From Fibrobacter sp. UWEL (GTDB lineage Bacteria > Fibrobacterota > Fibrobacteria > Fibrobacterales > Fibrobacteraceae): a stretch of DNA of 64,000 bases. The stretch spans positions 1 through 64,000 of the forward strand of contig NZ_FRBE01000019.1 in assembly GCF_900142535.1 (NCBI RefSeq), read 5' to 3'. The notes below the pieces were generated by a model, which did not search any database, was not told where the DNA came from, and worked only from the letters and a program-made list of their open reading frames with translations. This document shows positions 58,413 through 64,000 of the stretch, piece by piece. The first letter of the stretch is position 1. Every line of letters starts with the position of its first letter. Made by a program: the position numbers and the translations under genes.

Positions 58413-61400
58413 ATGAACAAAGTTCTAGGGTTAGGTATTTTGGCAGCGGGTTTACTTGCCTCTGCTTTCGCAGCAAATCGTGTTGGTCCCGTAAGTCAGT
58501 ATGGTCAGCTTCAGGCTGGAAAGAATACTAGCGGAAAGGGCCAGATTTATGGTTCCTGTAAGGGTGTTACCACAGGTAACGAAGTCCAGGTGCAAGGGAT
58601 GAGCTTGTTCTGGAGCATAGCAGGAAATAATGAGGGCGAACAGTTCTGGAATGCAAGTACTGTGAATTCCTTGGTGGCAAAACAGAACATCCAGGTGATT
58701 CGTGCCCCTATGGGCGTCGATGAAGACTGGGGTAATGGTAAAGGCAACTACTCCTCGAAAACGTCCTATCATCAGAATATGATGAACTCGGTTGTCCAGG
58801 CTGCTATTGATAACGACATTTATGTGATTATCGATTATCATTCCCACAACGCAATCAACAGTAAGGCCACTGCAGCTACTTTCTTTGAAGACATGGCTAG
58901 CAAGTGGGGAAAGTACGATAACGTTATTTTCGAAGTGTTCAATGAACCTTTGGAAGGTGTTTCTTGGACATCCATCAAGAGCTATGCCGAGGATATGCTG
59001 AAAATCATCCGTAAGTATTCGGATAACCTGGTGGTTGTAGGTAACCGTTCCTGGGACCAGTACCCTAACGATGCTGTTTCTTCTCCTATCAATGATAAAA
59101 ACGTTGCCTATACCTTCCATTTCTATGCAGGTTCCCATTCTACCGGTAGTGAAGGATCCCATGCTGTTTCTGCGATGAATTCTGGCCTTTCTGTGTTCGT
59201 TACTGAATGGGGTACTGTGAATGCTGATGGCGGCGGTTCCGTTAGCAAATCTAGCAGTGGTTGGCTTTCCTGGATGAATCTGCATAAACTTTCCGGTGCA
59301 AACTGGTCTGTGAACACCAAGAACGAAGGCGCATCTTATTTCAGTGGTTCTGCATGGAATTATTCTGAAAGCGGCAAGTGGGTGAATACCAACATTTTTG
59401 CAAATCTGCCTACCAGTTATACTGCTTGCGATGGCTCTACGAGCCCTGCTTCCAGTAGTTCCGCAGCTAGTTCCTCCAGTGTTGTTTTGCCTGCCGGCTA
59501 TACCGATTACATTGACGACTTTGAAGATGGCGACTCCCTGGCATATACCGGTGGTGAATGGTATGCCTACAATGATAACGGTGAAGGAGCTGCCTCGACA
59601 TTTAGTAATGTGGCAACTAAGGGTGGTTATAAGGTTGTGCTCACCGCTTCTTCTACAGGTAACACCTCCAAGTATGTGGCGGGCCTTACCAATGTGAAGC
59701 TGAATCAAGGATCCTACGAATATGACCCCTATGTGGCTCTAGGTGTAAAATTGAATTCAAATGGTTCTGCCTATGATCTATCCAAGTGCAGTACCATTAG
59801 CTATAAGTATAAGGGTGCTGCCCATAACTTCAAGGCAGAAGACACTGCTGTAAAGGATTATGGTTATCATCAGACATCCGTTTCTGCTGCTGCCAGCTGG
59901 ACTACTGCAAGCATTTCTTGGAATGAACTTAATCAGGAAGCCTGGCCAGATCCTGTTGATCTTTCCAAGAGTCGCATCAGTAAGTTTACCTGGGAAATCA
60001 AGGGTGAAAATCCGTTCTTGAACTACCTCTACATTGACGATGTTCGTTGCAGTGGCTGGTCTGTTAAGATTTCCTCTAGCTCCAGTGTTGCTTCTTCTAG
60101 TTCCAAGGTCCCTGAGCCTGCTGAAGGGGCCTCTTCTAGCAGCATCCCTGTAGTTGTAAGTTCCTCTAGTGTGGCTCCTGTGGTGCTCAGTTCCTCCAGC
60201 GTTCAGCCCGTGGTCTCCAGCTCTAGTGTAACGCCGGTTGTCTCCAGTAGCTCCGTCGCTCCTGCGGTCTCCAGTAGCAGCGTTCAGCCTGTGGTATCCT
60301 CCTCTAGCGTAGTACCTGTAGTTTCTTCCTCCAGCATTATGCCTGTTGTGTCTAGTAGCAGCATCGCTCTGCCGCCGTCAAGCTCCAGCGTCCAGCCCGT
60401 GGTCTCCAGCTCTAGCGTAGTACCTGCAGTCTCTTCCTCTAGCGTTATGCCTGTTGTATCCAGCAGTTCCATTGCTCCTGCAGTTTCCAGCAGTAGTATT
60501 GCTCCCGTGGTGCTCAGTTCCTCCAGCGTTATACCGGTTGTATCTAGTAGCTCCGCCACTCCTGTAGTTTCCAGCAGCAGCGTTCAACCCGCAATTTCTA
60601 GCAGCAGTGTCCAGCCTGTAGTTTCTTCCTCTAGCATTGCACCGGTTGTCTCCAGCAGCTCCGTCGCTCCTGCAGTTTCTAGTAGTAGCGTAGTTCCGCC
60701 GCCGTCAAGCTCCAGCGTCCAGCCCGTGGTTTCCAGCTCTAGTGTAACGCCTGTTGTCTCCAGCAGCTCTATTACTCCTTCAAGTTCCAGCATTACCCCG
60801 TCTAGTAGCAGCGCCGCTCCTTACGTCATTACAGGCAATATGGAGCAGTCCGTTGTCAGAGGCGGCACTATTGAACCTGTGGTGATTACAGGCGTCAATA
60901 CATATTCCCGCAAGTCCTGGACCATCACCTTCCTGGAATTCCCGGAGAATGTAACGGATGGCAAGCAGGTGGACAACACTGTCACTATTTCCGGAACGCT
61001 CCTCAGCTGGGGTAAGGAAGGGGATTACTCCGAAAAGCTGAAGGTGAACGGCGAAGAAATTTACTTCACCCTCCATGTGCTGCCGAAGTCTTCTTCTAGC
61101 GCACAGCCTGTGGCGTCTTCTTCCAGCGTTGCTCCCGTAGAATCCTCCTCCAGCGCACAACCTGTTGTCTCCAGCAGCAGCGAAGTACCTGCCGCTTCCA
61201 GCAGTTCCGAGATGGAGGGCCCGCTGAATGTTGCCTACAGTCGCCCCGCGGTAAATCTGGGCTTCTCCGGTAACACTTTGACCGTAGCTGCCAACAACGC
61301 TTCCGTCAAGATTCAGATCTTCGATCTTATGGGCAACGCCATCGAATCTCGTATGGAACGAGTTTCTGGATCCTACGTTCAGAGCCTGGACCATCTGAAT

Positions 61401-61469
61401 AAGGGTAGCTATCTGGTTCGCGTCATGAGCGGAAGCCTTGTCAAGACCGCTCGCATCGCCATCAAGTAG
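58413..61469 (+). CDS. GH5 endoglucanase, paralogue with long Ser-rich linker
   Basis: About 1018 residues from the ATG at 58413 (AGGAG 6 nt upstream). The same module order as the preceding gene: signal peptide, GH5 barrel with acid/base Glu178 (FEVFNEPLEG) and nucleophile Glu265 (VTEWGT), the IDDFEDGD beta-sandwich (about 357-555), then a linker of roughly 255 residues made of about 28 blocks of SSSS-V/I-x-P-V-V, an Ig-like domain (ITGNMEQSVVRGG), a second short Ser linker and a sorting tail (GSYLVRVMSGS...IAIK). The catalytic domain is highly similar to the neighbour, so this is a tandem duplication with very different linkers. Extracellular cellulase. Confidence 0.93.
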   Translation: MNKVLGLGILAAGLLASAFAANRVGPVSQYGQLQAGKNTSGKGQIYGSCKGVTTGNEVQVQGMSLFWSIAGNNEGEQFWNASTVNSLVAKQNIQVIRAPMGVDEDWGNGKGNYSSKTSYHQNMMNSVVQAAIDNDIYVIIDYHSHNAINSKATAATFFEDMASKWGKYDNVIFEVFNEPLEGVSWTSIKSYAEDMLKIIRKYSDNLVVVGNRSWDQYPNDAVSSPINDKNVAYTFHFYAGSHSTGSEGSHAVSAMNSGLSVFVTEWGTVNADGGGSVSKSSSGWLSWMNLHKLSGANWSVNTKNEGASYFSGSAWNYSESGKWVNTNIFANLPTSYTACDGSTSPASSSSAASSSSVVLPAGYTDYIDDFEDGDSLAYTGGEWYAYNDNGEGAASTFSNVATKGGYKVVLTASSTGNTSKYVAGLTNVKLNQGSYEYDPYVALGVKLNSNGSAYDLSKCSTISYKYKGAAHNFKAEDTAVKDYGYHQTSVSAAASWTTASISWNELNQEAWPDPVDLSKSRISKFTWEIKGENPFLNYLYIDDVRCSGWSVKISSSSSVASSSSKVPEPAEGASSSSIPVVVSSSSVAPVVLSSSSVQPVVSSSSVTPVVSSSSVAPAVSSSSVQPVVSSSSVVPVVSSSSIMPVVSSSSIALPPSSSSVQPVVSSSSVVPAVSSSSVMPVVSSSSIAPAVSSSSIAPVVLSSSSVIPVVSSSSATPVVSSSSVQPAISSSSVQPVVSSSSIAPVVSSSSVAPAVSSSSVVPPPSSSSVQPVVSSSSVTPVVSSSSITPSSSSITPSSSSAAPYVITGNMEQSVVRGGTIEPVVITGVNTYSRKSWTITFLEFPENVTDGKQVDNTVTISGTLLSWGKEGDYSEKLKVNGEEIYFTLHVLPKSSSSAQPVASSSSVAPVESSSSAQPVVSSSSEVPAASSSSEMEGPLNVAYSRPAVNLGFSGNTLTVAANNASVKIQIFDLMGNAIESRMERVSGSYVQSLDHLNKGSYLVRVMSGSLVKTARIAIK
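60180..60833 (+). repeat. higher-order repeat in the cellulase linker
   Basis: Besides the 27-30 bp SSSS-xxPVV period, distinctive strings recur exactly 327 bp apart: GTGGTGCTCAGTTCC at 60180 and 60507, and CCGCCGTCAAGCTCC at 60372 and 60699. The linker is therefore essentially two copies of a 109-residue block. Confidence 0.85.
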
Positions 61470-61522
61470 CCGCGACGAACCTTATTGAACCTTATACAAG
61501 TTCAGAAAAATTCAAGCTTTTG

Positions 61523-61552
61523 AAAACGTCTCGCTTTGGCGGGACGTTTTTA
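61523..61552 (+). terminator. rho-independent terminator
   Basis: AAAACGTCtCGC-tttg-GCGgGACGTTTTT, ending the second cellulase transcript. Confidence 0.9.
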
Positions 61553-61590
61553 CTTGCTGGCTATTATAGTCGTTCCCTATAAATTATTTC

Positions 61591-61598
61591 TATATTTG
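61591..61598 (+). promoter_or_regulatory. TAnnTTTG -7 element of azlC
   Basis: TATATTTG lies 4 nt before the azlC ATG with no Shine-Dalgarno site, suggesting a leaderless transcript. No good -33 element was found. Confidence 0.4.
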
Positions 61599-61602
61599 GC
61601 CC

Positions 61603-62298
61603 ATGACTTTTTCAAAGGGTGTAAAAGACGGCTTGCCCATCGGGATCGGCTACTTTGCTGTTTCCTTTGCCTTTGGCATTAACGCCGGCGCCGCTCTCAA
61701 CTCCTGGTTGTTGGCCACCTTTATTTCCATGACCAACGTGACTTCTGCAGGCCAGTTCGCTGGCCTCAAGATCATGTCCAGTGCCACAGGAACCTTGATT
61801 GAACTGGCCATCGCCAGCTTCTTCATTAACCTCCGCTATTCCCTCATGGCCATTTCCCTTTCCCAGAAGGTGACCTCCAGCTTCAATACTCCCAAGCGTC
61901 TGCTTCTCGCCACTGGCATTACCGACGAAATCTACGCCGTGTCCATGGCCCAGAAGGAAAAGGTGAATCCCATTTATTTCCTTGGCCTCATGACCTTGCC
62001 CTATGTTGGCTGGAGCGGTGGTACGCTCACAGGCGCTGTCTGCGGACAGATTCTGCCGGATATGGTAGTGAACGCCCTGGGTGTTGCTCTCTATGGAATG
62101 TTTGTCGCCATCGTGGTGCCTCCCATGAAGTCCAGTCGCCCCACCTTGATTGCAGTCCTGATCGCTATTGCCTTAAGCTTTGCGTTCTTCTACGCACCCG
62201 TCCTTAAGGAAGTGAGCTCAGGCTTTGCCATTATCATTTGCGCCGTAGTGGCCTCCCTGATTTGCGCCGCCCTGTTCCCCCTGAAGGATGCGAAATGA
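61603..62298 (+). CDS. azlC: AzlC-family branched-chain amino-acid exporter, large subunit
   Basis: This 231-residue membrane protein has five or six transmembrane segments. The start KDGLPIGIGYFAVSFAFGI, the SAGQFAGLKIM segment and the FFINLRYSLMAISLSQ block are hallmarks of AzlC (YgaZ). With AzlD it exports branched-chain amino acids (leucine analogues, valine) in characterised bacteria. It overlaps azlD by 4 nt (ATGA). No regulatory gene is adjacent. Confidence 0.92.
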   Translation: MTFSKGVKDGLPIGIGYFAVSFAFGINAGAALNSWLLATFISMTNVTSAGQFAGLKIMSSATGTLIELAIASFFINLRYSLMAISLSQKVTSSFNTPKRLLLATGITDEIYAVSMAQKEKVNPIYFLGLMTLPYVGWSGGTLTGAVCGQILPDMVVNALGVALYGMFVAIVVPPMKSSRPTLIAVLIAIALSFAFFYAPVLKEVSSGFAIIICAVVASLICAALFPLKDAK

Positions 62299-62606
62299 TT
62301 GACTTTAAGACCTACATTCAGTTTCTGGCGGTAATGACCGGTGTTACGTACTTGCTCCGCGCGGTGCCCTTTATCCTCCTGAAAAAGGAACTGACTAGCC
62401 CCTTCTGGAAATCTTTCCTGGCATACATTCCCTACACGGTGCTTGCCGCCATGACGGTGCCTGCCATTTTCTACGCAACGGAATCCCGCCTTTCCGGAAT
62501 TCTTGCGCTGGTGACCGCCGTGATCGCCTCCTTACTGGGTCGTGGTCTCGTGGTTGTTGCCGTGGTGGCCTGCGTGACCGTCCTGTTGGTGGATGGACTT
62601 TTATAA
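62295..62606 (+). CDS. azlD: AzlD-family branched-chain amino-acid exporter, small subunit
   Basis: This 103-residue membrane protein has four hydrophobic segments and the family's pattern of VTYLLRAVPFILLKK followed by FLAYIPYTVLAAMTVPA, as in AzlD/YgaH. The ATG at 62295 overlaps the azlC stop, which defines the start better than upstream in-frame codons within azlC. It forms a two-component permease with AzlC. Confidence 0.92.
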   Translation: MIDFKTYIQFLAVMTGVTYLLRAVPFILLKKELTSPFWKSFLAYIPYTVLAAMTVPAIFYATESRLSGILALVTAVIASLLGRGLVVVAVVACVTVLLVDGLL

Positions 62607-62615
62607 ATTTACCAC

Positions 62616-63413
62616 ATGCAGAAAGAGCAATGGGAAAAGATCAACGAGCTCTGCGATAAGCTCTCCAAGGTAACCTACGAAAACCTGACCAAGATTATCC
62701 GCCTGAATAAGACGGGCAGTTCTTCCGCAGCTCAGAAACTGGATGATAGTTTTCAGAACGATGTGGATGCCTGGATGGGTGGCGGAACCTGTTTCAGCAT
62801 GACCTGGTACCTTTACCAGACCCTGCGGGATATGGGCTTGCGCCCTCGTCTTGTAATGGGACACAAGCGCAAGGAGCGAAACATCCACTGCGCTCTCATT
62901 CTTCCCGACGAAACTCCGGAAATAGGTGGCGCTCAGGAATACCTTTTTGATCCGGGTTACTTGATTTTTGAACCCCTTCCTATGCCTTTGCCTCCTCCCT
63001 TTGGCCCGGGCACTGCACTTTTCCCGCTGGTACCTAACTGCGTCCGTCTGGATCGACCCAACATGGAATCTATGGAACTCTGGACTGGGGGAGCCCTTCA
63101 GACATCCGGAAATCTTTCCGCCCCCATGAAGTTGCGTTTTGACTATCCGGTGGAAGGCGTGTCTGTAGAGGAATTCAAGCAGCATTGGAACGAAAGTTTC
63201 TACCGCGAGATGATGAATTACCCCGTTCTCAACCGTCTGGACCGGGAAAAAGGCATCCAGTACTACTACCAGAAGGGAAATCTGGTCGTTCGCGACTCCA
63301 GCGGGTCCAAGATGGAACGAATCGACCCGTCTAAACGGGTAGAAACCCTCAGCCGCATCTTCGGACTGGCTCCCGACCTGGTGGAAAACGCCCTGGGAAT
63401 TCTTGAAAAGTAA
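62616..63413 (+). CDS. arylamine N-acetyltransferase-like protein
   Basis: This 265-residue cytoplasmic protein has the Cys-His-Asp arrangement of the NAT/transglutaminase-like superfamily: Cys59 in GGGTCFSMTWYLYQTL, His91 in RNIHCALIL and Asp112 in YLFDPGYLIF, matching the NAT motifs RGGxCFE, H-x-x-L-x-V and DVGFG in order and spacing. The C-terminal half has a proline-rich loop (PLPMPLPPPFGPG) and no clear match. NATs transfer acetyl groups from acetyl-CoA to amines; here DPGY replaces DVGF, so substrate or chemistry may differ. The gene follows azlD by 9 bp with no Shine-Dalgarno sequence. Confidence 0.65.
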   Translation: MQKEQWEKINELCDKLSKVTYENLTKIIRLNKTGSSSAAQKLDDSFQNDVDAWMGGGTCFSMTWYLYQTLRDMGLRPRLVMGHKRKERNIHCALILPDETPEIGGAQEYLFDPGYLIFEPLPMPLPPPFGPGTALFPLVPNCVRLDRPNMESMELWTGGALQTSGNLSAPMKLRFDYPVEGVSVEEFKQHWNESFYREMMNYPVLNRLDREKGIQYYYQKGNLVVRDSSGSKMERIDPSKRVETLSRIFGLAPDLVENALGILEK

Positions 63414-63426
63414 AAGAACTTTTGTA

Positions 63427-63450
63427 ATCGCTTTTTTTAGCGAAATTTTT
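63427..63450 (+). terminator. weak terminator hairpin
   Basis: TCGCT-tttttt-AGCGA then AATTTTTAT, after the NAT-like gene. The stem is short. Confidence 0.45.
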
Positions 63451-63484
63451 ATATTTTCAGCGTTAGGAAAACAATGGAGTTATT

Positions 63485-63970
63485 ATGAAGAAAATGATCG
63501 CAGCCCTCGCAGCCGCAATTTCCCTCACTTTTATGGCCTGTGGCGCTTCCAAGCTGGAAATGCAGGAAATGTCCTCCCAGTGTGATGTGGTAGTTGAAGT
63601 TCGCCAGGTCCTCAACGATTCTATTAGCCTTTTCGTGGGCAATACCCTTTACCTCAACGCCAAGCAGATGGTCTCCGACGAAATGTACCCCCTGCTGGTC
63701 AGTACTCGCGACCCCTCTGACTTCCAGAAACCCACCGCCACCAACATCATCAACAGTGACGACGAGCTTCTGGCATACCTCCGCCGCGTAGCTCCCAGCA
63801 TGGTTCAGGTTGGCCTCATTATCGGTGAATCCGCCGCTAATGAAATCGGTTTCGAAGAAGCTCCCGCCATCCAGAAGATGACCGCTGTCTTCAAGAAGAT
63901 GGAAGGTGGCTCTCTCATCCTCTTCCACGAAAAAGGTGGCGAACTCACCGACGTGAAGAAGATCTTCTAA
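63485..63970 (+). CDS. putative lipoprotein of unknown function
   Basis: This 161-residue exported protein has the signal MKKMIAALAAAISLTFMAC, with lipobox FMAC-type (Cys19). The mature part is alpha/beta, with a possible amphipathic helix ELLAYLRRVAPSMVQV and a hydrophobic VGLIIGESAANEIGF segment. An internal cysteine occurs in SSQCDVVVEV. There is no recognised domain. GGAG at 63476 precedes the ATG by 5 nt. The gene-end GATG-AAGGGG element begins just after its stop codon. Confidence 0.75.
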   Translation: MKKMIAALAAAISLTFMACGASKLEMQEMSSQCDVVVEVRQVLNDSISLFVGNTLYLNAKQMVSDEMYPLLVSTRDPSDFQKPTATNIINSDDELLAYLRRVAPSMVQVGLIIGESAANEIGFEEAPAIQKMTAVFKKMEGGSLILFHEKGGELTDVKKIF

Positions 63971-63980
63971 TATATAATGA

Positions 63981-64000
63981 TGTAAGGGGGGGCTCTCGCC
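63981..64000 (+). repeat. partial GATGTAAGGGG element at window end
   Basis: GATGTAAGGGGGGGGCTCTC resembles the GATGCAAGGGGCTCTG half of the elements at 7112 and 12980. It is truncated by the window end. Confidence 0.6.

Noticed and set aside
60284-60793. Repetitive minus-strand frames (LLDTTGITLEE-type) opposite the cellulase linker
   Set aside because: They only mirror the Ser-rich repeat of the cellulase gene.
60070-60825. Regular short repeats that could suggest a CRISPR array
   Set aside because: Repeats are in-frame serine-block coding units of 27-30 bp with no unique spacers, and no cas gene is present.
1-64000. tRNA or rRNA genes
   Set aside because: No cloverleaf-like segment or rRNA signature was noticed by eye; a covariance-model scan was not possible, so small RNAs could be missed.

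Overview
The window reads as a chromosomal segment of a Fibrobacter-like bacterium (phylum Fibrobacterota, FCB group). The evidence is serine-block linkers in secreted proteins, two tandem GH5 cellulases ending in type-IX-secretion-like C-terminal tails, many small lipoproteins and outer-membrane barrels, and promoter-like sequences resembling the Bacteroidota pattern TTG-N18-20-TAnnTTTG. No rRNA, tRNA, CRISPR array or intact insertion sequence was seen.

Layout. 1-0.8 kb: the 3' end of an unknown gene, a small lipoprotein lacking a normal start codon, and a fragment of a cytosine DNA methyltransferase. 0.85-4 kb: cysS (minus strand), then a preQ1-I-type riboswitch directly before a VUT/YhhQ transporter gene and an overlapping short-chain dehydrogenase gene. 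4-13 kb: a beta-helix carbohydrate-binding lipoprotein, a flavodoxin-cystatin fusion lipoprotein, a GH13-tetR pair with three matching operator palindromes, sstT, an adenosylhomocysteinase-like gene, a secreted protein and a DnaQ-type exonuclease. 13-20.7 kb: a GH3 enzyme, topB, a GT2 glycosyltransferase and a hybrid histidine kinase. 20.7-25.8 kb: the conserved cluster yceD-rpmF-plsX-fabD-fabG-acpP-rnc, without fabH. 25.9-30.1 kb: an orphan peptide-type binding lipoprotein and three outer-membrane barrel proteins.

30.4-43.6 kb holds two giant surface proteins (about 1960 and 2358 residues). Both have repeated GG-x-x-G solenoid motifs and share a roughly 400-residue C-terminal module that I do not recognise. 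43.7-45.4 kb is an SLC13-type transporter. 45.6-52.5 kb is a tightly packed six-gene operon: small membrane protein, ABC ATPase, ABC permease, two divergent PilT-like proteins (one with a changed Walker A lysine) and a patatin-like/outer-membrane-barrel fusion whose catalytic Asp appears lost. It is the best candidate here for an undescribed multi-gene system. 52.5-55.5 kb: a MATE exporter, mltG and a small secreted protein. 55.8-61.5 kb: two paralogous GH5 cellulases. 61.6-64 kb: azlC-azlD, an arylamine-N-acetyltransferase-like protein and a lipoprotein.

Gene ends are often marked by short palindromic elements of at least three families. All functional statements come from motif reading without database searches.
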